A stretch of 64,000 nt of DNA. Origin: Algoriphagus boseongensis. GTDB lineage: Bacteria > Bacteroidota > Bacteroidia > Cytophagales > Cyclobacteriaceae. Location of the stretch: assembly GCF_004362805.1 (NCBI RefSeq), contig NZ_SNYF01000005.1, positions 434,001 through 498,000 on the forward strand. The letters are read 5' to 3'. The notes under the pieces were generated by a model. That model was not told the origin of the DNA and did no database searches. It saw nothing but the letters and a program-made list of their open reading frames with translations. Positions 17,231 to 24,584 of this stretch are shown piece by piece (position 1 is the first letter of the stretch; each line of letters opens with the position of its first letter). The position numbers and the translations under genes were made by a program.

Positions 17231-18517
17231 TCAGTCTTTTTTATAGCCCCCTTTCGATTCCGCTGCCATCAACATCTCCTCCTGATCTCCTTTCTCAAAA
17301 GCCGAAAGATCCAAAGAATCTACATCAATCATCCCTGTCATCAAGCGGGGGAGAAGGATATCTCGGGCTTCTTTAAGTAGTTGGTTTTGATATTCTAGGT
17401 TTGATTTTTGATTAAATAGTATTTCAACCTTTTCATAAAAATCCCGAAGAATTTCAGCTTTTGGGACATTCACTTTAATAGTTCGCAAATCACCAATATT
17501 TAACATCGTCATATTGGTCCCACCTTTTTTCAAAGAGTTTAAAATTCCTTGACCTTGCTCAGATGCTAATAAATGATAGATAAATAATGAAATTTCAGGA
17601 GATTTCCCTCTAAAGATTGTCATGTGTTGATCAACTGGGTAAACATCACTCTCCCATTTATAGTAATGACATCTTCCAATTGTACCTTCTCCTAATGAAT
17701 TAAGTAAAACGTCCCCATTCTTGGCAAATCTTTCTGATGGGACCCAGTCACCTTTTTTATATTCTTTAAAATGTGATTTTTCAAGGTTGGACCCCTTATT
17801 TGCTTTTTGATTGATCCCCCAAAATCCGCTACCTTCTTCATATTGAGGTGTTACTCCTCTACCAAAATAGAGTGCAAGATCATTTAGATTTACCTCTTCA
17901 AACACCATGGATTCATACCCAGGGAATTTCATTCGGACAAACCACTCCTCATAGGTGAGTTGGGCTTTTTCTTCCAGTAGCTTGATGCGCTTGAGGTTGT
18001 TTTCGATCAGGTCATCATAGGCCGAAAGGATGGCTGCTATTTTGCGCTGGGTGGGTAGAGGGGGGAGATTGATTTTAACCCTACTTAGTATTCCTTGATT
18101 TAGGTTTTGGATATTGGCTCCACCAGCTCCCGCAGAAATTAGGGATCTAAAATCACTTGTTCGGGTGAAATATGCTATAAATAATGGTATTGCTTTTTCA
18201 GATTCAATTCGAGCTCTAATGCAAAATCCGGAAAAAACTGCCTTGATAGATTTGTCAATAAATAAACTTCTACCTACTAGGTCTTTATTGCCATTTGACC
18301 GGACAAATAAAATATCACCTTTTTCAAGATAATCTTGGTCTTTTACAATGCCAAGCGGGTTAATCTGCCCTAAAGTTGAGTATTCAGGTCTGAAATGATT
18401 TTGAAAATCAGGGATACCAATAATATAACAACCATCTCCATGGCTGTCATTTTTGAAATTGAGACCGTTTCTAAAAGTAGCTAGATCGCCAAATGGTATT
18501 TCTTTCCAACCTTTCAT
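17231..18517 (-). CDS. hsdS: Type I restriction-modification specificity subunit
   Basis: A 428-residue HsdS with the usual two half-repeats. Target-recognition domain 1 (about 1-150) is followed by the central conserved coiled-coil arm LPPLPTQRKIAAILSAYDDL (151-170) running to about 195. TRD 2 (about 205-370) is followed by the second arm ending LLPRLMTGMIDVDSL. The two TRDs read the two halves of a bipartite target, which cannot be predicted here. The start overlaps the hsdM stop by one base (TAATG), so the methylase genes are coupled. No internal frameshift or inverted duplicate hsdS was seen nearby, so phase variation by shuffling is not suggested. Confidence 0.95.
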   Translation of the reverse strand: MKGWKEIPFGDLATFRNGLNFKNDSHGDGCYIIGIPDFQNHFRPEYSTLGQINPLGIVKDQDYLEKGDILFVRSNGNKDLVGRSLFIDKSIKAVFSGFCIRARIESEKAIPLFIAYFTRTSDFRSLISAGAGGANIQNLNQGILSRVKINLPPLPTQRKIAAILSAYDDLIENNLKRIKLLEEKAQLTYEEWFVRMKFPGYESMVFEEVNLNDLALYFGRGVTPQYEEGSGFWGINQKANKGSNLEKSHFKEYKKGDWVPSERFAKNGDVLLNSLGEGTIGRCHYYKWESDVYPVDQHMTIFRGKSPEISLFIYHLLASEQGQGILNSLKKGGTNMTMLNIGDLRTIKVNVPKAEILRDFYEKVEILFNQKSNLEYQNQLLKEARDILLPRLMTGMIDVDSLDLSAFEKGDQEEMLMAAESKGGYKKD

Positions 18518-20100
18518 TATAATTCTATCGATTGGATTTGCGACATAAGCTTATTGGATTCCTGATTTAAATCTGCAAGCTCAGCATGAATTTCCCTGAT
18601 TCTTCTTTGGTAGTCAAAGTCCATATCCAGCTCTATACTTACTCCCACATAGCGTCCGGGTGTAAGGCTATAATCCTGCTCGATCACTTCTTCTAAGTCC
18701 ACCACCTTGCAGAGCCCTTCCACATCTTGGTATTTGCCTTCAGGGAAGTGTTCATTGAACCAGGTGTTGTCAGGGCTTACACCCAGCTCATCGCCTCTGA
18801 AGGCATTGATTAAGGCGGTCAGGCCTTCCAGATGCTCCTCGGTGAAGTCGTTGATCGTCGTACTTACCTTGCGGTACACATTCCGGGCATCGATCATCAG
18901 GATCTTGTTCTTATTTTCAGGCTTTTTGCCCTTGTTGTAAAACCACAGATGACAAGGTAGGCTTCGGGTGTAGAAGAAGTTGTTGCCCACAGACACGATG
19001 CATTCGACAGCGCCTGTTTCGATCAACTTTTGACGGATCAGCTTTTCGGCATTGCCTGCATCCGTAGCGGAGGATGCCATGACAAAGCCTGCTCTGCCTG
19101 TTGGATTAAGGTACGAGTAGAAATACTGCATCCACAGGTAGTTTCCATTGCCAATGGTACCCTTACCTGTCAGGGGAGCTCCAAAAGGAAGTCGGTCATC
19201 TTCGGTTAGGAACTTGTTTTTGGCATCCACCTTATCTACGTTGAATGGCGGGTTAGCCATCACGAAGTCACACTTTCCTGTCAGGTTGAAAGGGTTGGTA
19301 TAGAAGCTATTGCTTTCCTGAATCTTTCCCTCAATCCCATGTATTGCCAAGTTCATCTTCGCCAGTTTGGCGTTGTTGCTTTTCAGTTCGGTGCCATAAA
19401 TGGTGATCGCCTCATTTACCGATTGATTGCCACCATGACTTTTGATAAAATGGGCCGTTTGGACAAACATACCGCCAGAGCCACAAGCCGGATCATGGAT
19501 GATCCCATGGTTGGGCTGGATAAAGTTGATAATCAGATTCACCAAAGAAGGGGGCGTGAAGAACTCTCCACCTTCCTGAGCGCCTGCACCCTGCATGGAA
19601 AACTTCATTAGGAAGAATTCATAGATTCTACCGAATACGTCACCCTTAGCATGCTTGACGGCATCCGAATTGAATACCCGTACTAAGTCTCGCAAAAGCT
19701 TGGCGTCAAACTCCTGATAGCTTTTAGGAAGAATGCCTGCAAGATCAGGGTACTCCGCTTCAATCAGCTTCATGGCATTGTTGATAGCCTCAGCGATGTC
19801 CTCGCTTTCAGGCAATGCCACCAAGTAATCATATTTGGCCTTATCAGGAAGCATGATTGCTCCTGCGGCTGCAAAGTCATCCTTGGTAGGTTCCCGTTTT
19901 TCACCTGTTCGTGGATTGATTGGGAGCTTCTTTTCCACTTCGATTTTGGCATCCTCATAGCGGTTCTGTGCAAAGCGTAGCAGCACTAATCCAAGTAGAG
20001 GGTCTTTGTATTCAGCAGCGGTTAGTTTGGAGTTACCTCTAAGTTCATCGGCAGCATCCCAGAGTTCTTTCTCCAGGTTTTTGATGTCGGATTGGGTCAT
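18517..20100 (-). CDS. hsdM: Type I restriction-modification adenine methyltransferase subunit
   Basis: A 527-residue N6-adenine methylase. The HsdM N-terminal helical domain is followed by GEFFTPP (178-184), SAM-binding motif I DPACGSGG (203-210) and catalytic motif IV NPPF (283-286). With HsdS it protects the host sites that HsdR would attack. It is the promoter-proximal gene of the seven-gene minus-strand operon, so methylation capacity would be made first. Its base composition (29 G/C of 60 at 19441-19500) is higher than that of the ATPase gene at the operon end. Confidence 0.96.
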   Translation of the reverse strand: MTQSDIKNLEKELWDAADELRGNSKLTAAEYKDPLLGLVLLRFAQNRYEDAKIEVEKKLPINPRTGEKREPTKDDFAAAGAIMLPDKAKYDYLVALPESEDIAEAINNAMKLIEAEYPDLAGILPKSYQEFDAKLLRDLVRVFNSDAVKHAKGDVFGRIYEFFLMKFSMQGAGAQEGGEFFTPPSLVNLIINFIQPNHGIIHDPACGSGGMFVQTAHFIKSHGGNQSVNEAITIYGTELKSNNAKLAKMNLAIHGIEGKIQESNSFYTNPFNLTGKCDFVMANPPFNVDKVDAKNKFLTEDDRLPFGAPLTGKGTIGNGNYLWMQYFYSYLNPTGRAGFVMASSATDAGNAEKLIRQKLIETGAVECIVSVGNNFFYTRSLPCHLWFYNKGKKPENKNKILMIDARNVYRKVSTTINDFTEEHLEGLTALINAFRGDELGVSPDNTWFNEHFPEGKYQDVEGLCKVVDLEEVIEQDYSLTPGRYVGVSIELDMDFDYQRRIREIHAELADLNQESNKLMSQIQSIEL

Positions 20101-20217
20101 GTGTTAAAAATCAGATAAAAATATTAGATGCAAAATTTAGTTTGAAATCACCAATTAACCAATAAAAATAGGATAGGAGGCAGCCTAAAAATTGATGGAA
20201 TTTGGTAGGACTATCAA
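20101..20217 (-). promoter_or_regulatory. Presumed leader/promoter region of the defence operon
   Basis: 117 bases between the 192-residue upstream gene and hsdM, both on the minus strand. I see no good Bacteroidetes TAnnTTTG element and no strong hairpin, so hsdM may have its own promoter here or be read from the upstream gene. Confidence 0.3.
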
Positions 20218-20796
20218 TTATCCTTGATTCTTAGGTTTTTGACCAAACCATGCCCAGACCTCATTTTGGTTCTGTATTGCTATGGCATATCGGTGGAGGG
20301 CTTGGGTAGCCCTTACGGCCAGTTTGGTAGAATATCCAGCGTAGGTGGGCTTATAGTAGGGTTTCTCCTGTTGGCTCAGCAGTTCCAAATACTTACCATA
20401 CTTCCTAATCCATTTTTTGGAAGTTCTTTCAGGCAGACTTTGGGTCTGTTGTCTATAAAACACATGATCAATAGATGATTGATGAACGAATTTTCCTTTC
20501 CAAAGAACCAACTTCCTGCATCTCCTTCCAGAAGCAGGACAGGAAAAATACCATACATCCCCGATCCCCAAATTTGAAGGTTCAAATAGAATTTCAATGA
20601 ACTGTTCGGATTGAGATCCATTCAGGTAATAATTCAGGATCAATCCCTCACTTGATAGCTCATAAGTGACCCAATAAGGAAGAAGGGAATTATCCCTGCC
20701 GGATAAATATTGATTTGAAACAGTCTCCCAATATTTCAAATCAGAAGTCCTAAGTGCAGGTAGAGATTCGATTATTTGGGTAGTACTCTTCCTCAT
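20218..20796 (-). CDS. Unknown protein with a degenerate zinc-ribbon-like CP..GRR.RKL motif
   Basis: A 192-residue protein. Residues around 83-115 (YFSCPASGRRCRKLVLWKGK and HVFYRQQTQS) resemble the CPxCGRRVRKLYL..FxCRxCxxLxYxSQ zinc-ribbon of small phage and mobile-element proteins. Here the Cys positions are altered (CPASGRRC, and no CxxC in the second half), so metal binding is doubtful. No catalytic motif is seen. It reads the same way as the defence operon, 117 bases upstream of hsdM, so it could be a regulator or accessory gene of that operon, but this is inference. Confidence 0.6.
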   Translation of the reverse strand: MRKSTTQIIESLPALRTSDLKYWETVSNQYLSGRDNSLLPYWVTYELSSEGLILNYYLNGSQSEQFIEILFEPSNLGIGDVWYFSCPASGRRCRKLVLWKGKFVHQSSIDHVFYRQQTQSLPERTSKKWIRKYGKYLELLSQQEKPYYKPTYAGYSTKLAVRATQALHRYAIAIQNQNEVWAWFGQKPKNQG

Positions 20797-20979
20797 TTGC
20801 CTAAATTGTTAGAGAAGGTTAACCTTGAAATATCTGTTTTTAAGAGTATAATATACCAAAATCACTAAAATCAACGTTGATTAATTCTGATTAAATTATC
20901 AGAAAAAGAAGTTTTGCTTATATTAGTCATTAGGCATCTTTTTATGCTGATATCCTTTTTTTAACAAACTGATTTTTCA

Positions 20980-21336
20980 ATGTGTGTTCAAGGAAAAGAC
21001 TTTAAATGTTGTAGTTGCCCCGAAGCTGGAGTAGTTCCCAAATCCTTCTGGAAGTACCTGTCATCAAGGACCAATAATCCAGTCTTTGTGGTTGGAGAAG
21101 CAATAGTTCCATACGTTGTCGAAGAATCAAGCATTGAGTTATTAGCGGCAAAAATTGAGCGTGATTTGAATAGTTCAGAGGCGTTTGATTTTGATTTAAT
21201 TCCTCATTCTGGAGATTGCATTCAATTGGGAATTCCCTTTGAAGAAAAGCGATACAGCCTTGTGTTCAAGTATAGCAATGAAAGTAATTGGAGTTTATTC
21301 CATGTAGAGTCTGATGATAAACCACTAAAGCAATGA
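20980..21336 (+). CDS. Unknown small protein, first gene of a plus-strand cluster
   Basis: A 118-residue protein with an N-terminal Cys cluster (C2, and CCSC at about 10-13) and no signal peptide or membrane segment. The rest is mixed alpha/beta and acidic. I do not recognise a family. It is divergent from the 192-residue gene with about 180 A+T-rich bases between them, and its stop overlaps the next small gene by 4 bases (ATGA), which supports real translation of both. Confidence 0.5.
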   Translation: MCVQGKDFKCCSCPEAGVVPKSFWKYLSSRTNNPVFVVGEAIVPYVVEESSIELLAAKIERDLNSSEAFDFDLIPHSGDCIQLGIPFEEKRYSLVFKYSNESNWSLFHVESDDKPLKQ

Positions 21337-21500
21337 AGAAGAATAGGGTACAAAAAAATAATGGGGAGCAGGAAGTTACATCAGATAAACTGACCACAAA
21401 AAAAATCACAGCAGAAGAAGCGAAGTTGATTGATGCATTTTTGGAAAATACTGATTTGTCAAAATACAGGCTAACTCGAAGCCCGGTTGTGCAAGGCTAG
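21333..21500 (+). CDS. Small coupled protein of 55 residues, unknown
   Basis: It starts on the ATGA overlap with the 118-residue gene and ends in TAG at 21498-21500. The product is Lys/Glu-rich (MKKNRVQKNNGEQEV, then KKITAEEAKLIDAFLENTDL), with one predicted helix and no known domain. The 4-base overlap is the main evidence that it is a gene. Confidence 0.45.
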   Translation: MKKNRVQKNNGEQEVTSDKLTTKKITAEEAKLIDAFLENTDLSKYRLTRSPVVQG

Positions 21501-21552
21501 GATTTATTGAAAAAAGGAATAGGATGAGGTTAGATTCAATAACAAGCTGGAA

Positions 21553-21759
21553 GTGTTCTTAATCCTGCAAAAAGTTGCTTTACCAACAGCTTCATCACTT
21601 GTGAAAAAACTAGAGCTTTCCGTGCACTATTACGACTTGAATTTGGAAGACACCAAATCGAAGGAGTTGATTGATTGGTTTAAGGAGAAGGAGCTTTTGA
21701 CTGAGGAGTACAACGGAGAGCTGGCAAACTTCAAAAATGCTTATAAAGTAGAGAAATAA
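21553..21759 (+). pseudogene. Short open frame, possibly the 3' remnant of a truncated gene
   Basis: A 68-codon frame that needs a GTG start at 21553. The sequence (TASSLVKKLELSVHYYDL, then TKSKELIDWFKEKELL) looks protein-like, with amphipathic helices. It has no ATG in frame: a competing ATG at 21524 is in another frame and stops after 12 codons. Either it is a real GTG-started small gene or the 5' part was lost. It lies between the 55-residue gene and the 222-residue gene in the same direction. Confidence 0.35.
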
Positions 21760-21786
21760 CAATAAGGCTAAAAAATACAAATCAAA

Positions 21787-22455
21787 ATGACACTTGAAGA
21801 ATTGATTAATCAATACAAGACAGAAGGCTATAAGTTTTGGAAGTACCGTGACAAAGATGGTAACAACATCACAACACATTTTTTCTTTGAAACTCATTCT
21901 GACTATTTGGACAGGTATCTAAGCTTCTATAAAGAATTACCCAACCTGACAGAAGTAATAGTTCACGCAGCAGACGGGATTTTCAAGCTGACAAACAACG
22001 GGATAGAATATTTCATAAGACACAATCATCAAGAAGTTTTTCTTGACAAGGAAGGCAACCAAAGAGGGGTTCCCTATGAGGTTTCAAGACAAGTCAGAAA
22101 CAACATGATTAAGAGAATGAATGACATCCTTAAAGCCAGAACTTTTGACGAAATTTACCAAATAGTGACTGAGTGTAAGGTAAAAGGATTTGGCGAACTT
22201 TCCATTTATGACACATCAATGAGAATAGCATCACACCTAAACATTGAACCTGACAAGATTTATTTGCATGCTGGAGCAAGAAAAGGAATGGAAATCCTTG
22301 AAGAGAAAGGATATGTGGAACAAGGTGCTTCCAGAAAAAAATATATTGAAATCAAAGAAATGCCGAAACCTATGCAACAACTAAAAGCCGCAGAGTCAGA
22401 GCATATGCTTTGTTCAATGAAAGATGATATGAAAGAACTTGACCAACAAAACTAA
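21787..22455 (+). CDS. Unknown protein with a helix-hairpin-helix-like segment
   Basis: A 222-residue soluble protein. The middle part (VKGFGELSIYDTSMRIASHL, then PDKIYLHAGARKGMEIL) has the KGFGELSIYDT pattern reminiscent of helix-hairpin-helix DNA-binding segments, which often have GxG flanked by helices. No catalytic lysine or nuclease motif is evident. The C-terminus is charged and probably flexible. It closes the plus-strand cluster, and its TAA overlaps an ATG (TAATG at 22453-22457) that opens a short broken frame. Function is unknown; DNA binding is a weak inference. Confidence 0.6.
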   Translation: MTLEELINQYKTEGYKFWKYRDKDGNNITTHFFFETHSDYLDRYLSFYKELPNLTEVIVHAADGIFKLTNNGIEYFIRHNHQEVFLDKEGNQRGVPYEVSRQVRNNMIKRMNDILKARTFDEIYQIVTECKVKGFGELSIYDTSMRIASHLNIEPDKIYLHAGARKGMEILEEKGYVEQGASRKKYIEIKEMPKPMQQLKAAESEHMLCSMKDDMKELDQQN

Positions 22456-22576
22456 TGGCCAACAACGATTGGATAAAAGTAATAGCCTTTGCCGATAACA
22501 GCCGTTTTTCAAAATAGGTGCTATCCTCTATCAATCTAAGCAAAGTGCTAAATTCAAGTATAGAGAATCTAATTAA
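22455..22576 (+). pseudogene. Possible broken small gene coupled to the 222-residue gene
   Basis: An ATG overlapping the previous stop (TAATG) begins MANNDWIKVIAFADNSRFSK and then hits TAG at 22515-22517. A shift of one base near the T run at 22505-22509 would continue as KIGAILYQSKQSAKFKYRES up to TAA at 22576. This reads like a small protein interrupted by a frameshift, but a 20-residue leader or chance is possible. Confidence 0.3.
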
Positions 22577-22646
22577 ATTTAGTCCCGAAAATATTTTCCT
22601 TCCCGAAGCGGTAAACGATAAAGAAGCTTTTTAGCTTAGAAGGTTA

Positions 22647-22690
22647 TTGTAACTGATTTACAGTACATACTAGGTGTAAATCAGTTACAA
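22647..22690. repeat. Perfect 16-bp inverted repeat at the 3' end of the Rep-like gene
   Basis: TTGTAACTGATTTACA (22647-22662) and TGTAAATCAGTTACAA (22675-22690) form a perfect 16-bp stem with a 12-base loop. The right arm includes the Rep-like stop codon (22685-22687). No T run follows on either strand, so it is not an ordinary terminator. It could be a replication origin or nick-site hairpin or a regulatory structure. Confidence 0.75.
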
Positions 22691-23536
22691 TTCCCTGTAT
22701 TTATCTAAGATCGCTTGGGAGATTTTTTCCTTAGTGTCAAACCCATTTAAAAGCCTAAATTCATCATATTCTTTCCTTTGATAGCATCGGGTATAATTTT
22801 CAGATTCTAGCCAATAAATCGGATTTACCCATTTACTTATCCTCTTTGGCACTTGTTTGTTTAAGTGGCAGTAATGAATTAAGCTAGGCTCGATTAGAAG
22901 CAAATCCCCCCATCCACCATAGAGAAGGGAATTTTGAAGGTTGACTCTAATGTCTTGGTGTTTAAGATCATTAGGGGTAGTTATTCCCAAGTTATTGATG
23001 TACACGGATCTATTAGCTGCCATTTCAATACGCATGATATTTTCAGCTAGACGGTTTTGCGATCCTTTGTCATAGATTTTAATACTGACTTGGCTATGGG
23101 TGCAGACATAGTGCGTCCCCGGACTAACATACATTTTTTCAAATCGCTTCTTTTTGTGCATCACTAAGCCAGTAAGAATTTCCTTTGGAGGGATTTCGGT
23201 TTTAATATTTACGCCCCATTCCAAATTGATAAGCTTCAAGTGTCGAACATTCAGGCCAAGAGTTTCAGATAAATCATCCATAGCCTGAAATACTTGGCAC
23301 CACCGGAAATCATCATAGTTGTGCCTTCCACCATTTTTAAATTTGTGTAGGCTTCCCTTGATAATTCCGTAACCAGGGCTTTTAATCAAAATTGTCATAC
23401 CTCGATCAGTCCAAATTCTAGTTCTATCAACTTCAGAAGTTTCCAGATTCACCAATGATTTGAACTCAATGTTTTGGTTTTTCAATAATTGATTGATCGC
23501 AGAGTAATCCAAATTGAACTTAACTCCACAAAGCAT
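22685..23536 (-). CDS. Replication initiation-like protein (phage/plasmid gpII/X-type)
   Basis: A 283-residue protein. Features that recall phage/plasmid replication proteins of the gene II/X type are GSLHKFKNGGRHNYDDF (61-77), IKIYDKGSQ (152-160) and IMRIEMAANRS (167-177). Such proteins nick the double-stranded origin and start rolling-circle replication. I cannot point to a certain HUH motif or catalytic Tyr, so the call is by pattern. It is the last gene of a three-gene operon with 4-base and 1-base overlaps. It ends inside a perfect 16-bp inverted repeat that could be its origin. If right, the excised island may replicate. Confidence 0.6.
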   Translation of the reverse strand: MLCGVKFNLDYSAINQLLKNQNIEFKSLVNLETSEVDRTRIWTDRGMTILIKSPGYGIIKGSLHKFKNGGRHNYDDFRWCQVFQAMDDLSETLGLNVRHLKLINLEWGVNIKTEIPPKEILTGLVMHKKKRFEKMYVSPGTHYVCTHSQVSIKIYDKGSQNRLAENIMRIEMAANRSVYINNLGITTPNDLKHQDIRVNLQNSLLYGGWGDLLLIEPSLIHYCHLNKQVPKRISKWVNPIYWLESENYTRCYQRKEYDEFRLLNGFDTKEKISQAILDKYREL

Positions 23537-23736
23537 TATTTCTGACCCTTTGGTTTTAAATACGTGGAGGACTCTGTTTCTAAGCCTCGGGAGAACTTCT
23601 TCTTGTTCTTCTTTCCAAAAATTCCTATGAATTTAATTCCCCTGGAAATGCATTTTGGCCTATCAACCTTGTTCCAGAACTGATGTAATTCTGACAATGT
23701 CCAGCCAATTATTATTTGTTGGATTTGTTTATTCAT
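23536..23736 (-). CDS. Small basic protein of the Rep-like operon
   Basis: A 66-residue, Lys-rich protein (GKKNKKKFSRGL in the second half) with a helical N-terminus (MNKQIQQIIIGWTLSEL). No known family was recognised. Its start overlaps the upstream gene stop by 4 bases, and its stop overlaps the Rep-like start by one base (TAATG), so it is very probably translated. The basic charge suggests nucleic-acid contact. Confidence 0.5.
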   Translation of the reverse strand: MNKQIQQIIIGWTLSELHQFWNKVDRPKCISRGIKFIGIFGKKNKKKFSRGLETESSTYLKPKGQK

Positions 23737-24002
23737 TGCCAGTCAGTAGCTAATTGAAGCCTTTTTTTTAGCTCCATTCGTTTTTCCACTACCCAAATTA
23801 AAATCTCAATGATTTTGTCATTGTCGCAATTACCATTCAGAACTGCATATACAAGTTGTCTGCTTGGAGCAGGTTCCTTTTTATGCCGAATTCCCCACTC
23901 GCCTTTAAATTGTTTGTAATAGTGCTTCGGAAGCTGATTTTTAAGATGTCTGAGCAGTGGGATTGTGAAGAATTTCTCTGGGTTTTCGTTATTTTCTTCC
24001 AT
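23733..24002 (-). CDS. Small putative DNA-binding protein, first gene of the Rep-like operon
   Basis: An 89-residue protein. The central part (GIRHKKEPAPSRQLVYAVLN, followed by helices DKIIEILIWVVEKRMEL) has the spacing of a small helix-turn-helix of the kind found in Bacteroidetes element regulators, but the match is weak. It is divergent from the 142-residue HTH regulator, and the shared 153-base intergenic region holds repeated 9-mers. It may be an excision or copy-control factor; no Xis motif can be named. Confidence 0.5.
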   Translation of the reverse strand: MEENNENPEKFFTIPLLRHLKNQLPKHYYKQFKGEWGIRHKKEPAPSRQLVYAVLNGNCDNDKIIEILIWVVEKRMELKKRLQLATDWQ

Positions 24003-24155
24003 AAATTTAATTCTGAAATCATTAATACATAAAGAGAAAAACGCTAATCGTTAAAATAATTACTATAAAAGTAAAATAATATCATTAATCGTAAGATGTG
24101 AATGAAAAAAAATGTCAAAAATTTTTTTTAAATCATTGTAAATCAGATTTTAAAT
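24003..24155. promoter_or_regulatory. Divergent control region between Rep-like operon and HTH regulator
   Basis: 153 very A+T-rich bases. The direct repeats TAATCGTTA (24045-24053) and TAATCGTAA (24086-24094) are 41 bases apart, about four helical turns. They are candidate operators for the adjacent HTH protein. This is pattern-based only. Confidence 0.35.
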
Positions 24156-24584
24156 ATGGATTCAGAAAATCAGGAAAATCGTAAATTTCAAATCACACAA
24201 AACTTCATCGATGCGCTGGATTATCTCCTTGATTCTGGAAGACTTAAAACGGTGGTGGAGTTTGAAAGCGTCACAGGGTTTCGGGCGCAACGGATCACGG
24301 GAATGCGGAAATTCCTATCTGGGGATGAAAATGCCAAACCGTATTATGCCAATGCGGAGCATTTAGCAGCATTGAATGAGTCTTTCGGCATTAGTTTAAA
24401 ATACCTTTTGTTTGGTGTTAAGCCAATTTTGGAGGAGAAAGAGGAAAGAAAGTCCGAAGTGGTTGCGGGGGTTTCACCTAGGGAATTCCAGATCGTTCAA
24501 GAACAAATGGAATTACTTCAGCAGCGAGTCAAATTACTCGATGATAAAGTGGAATTCTACAAATCGTTAATTTCTAAAAGTTAA
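24156..24584 (+). CDS. Helix-turn-helix regulator with C-terminal coiled coil
   Basis: A 142-residue protein. Residues about 15-80 look like a Cro/CI-type domain of the kind common in Bacteroidetes mobile elements (VVEFESVTGFRAQRITGMRK, then HLAALNESFGISLKYLLFG). Residues 105-140 form a heptad-like coiled coil (EFQIVQEQMELLQQRVKLL) that may drive oligomerisation. It is divergent from the Rep-like operon and convergent with the integrase gene. The stop codons overlap through a palindromic TTAA at 24581-24584. It is likely the element's master repressor; targets are inferred from position. Confidence 0.75.
   Translation: MDSENQENRKFQITQNFIDALDYLLDSGRLKTVVEFESVTGFRAQRITGMRKFLSGDENAKPYYANAEHLAALNESFGISLKYLLFGVKPILEEKEERKSEVVAGVSPREFQIVQEQMELLQQRVKLLDDKVEFYKSLISKS

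Noticed and set aside
17231..18517. hsdS considered as a phase-variable shuffling locus
   Set aside because: There is only one hsdS, with no inverted partial copy and no invertase gene next to it. The island integrase is a tRNA-type recombinase.
19770..19973. Open frame on the same strand inside hsdM in another frame
   Set aside because: It overlaps the HsdM coding frame, has no start context and no recognisable protein features.
22647..22690. 16-bp inverted repeat considered as a rho-independent terminator
   Set aside because: The stem is A+T-rich with a long loop, and no T run follows on either strand.
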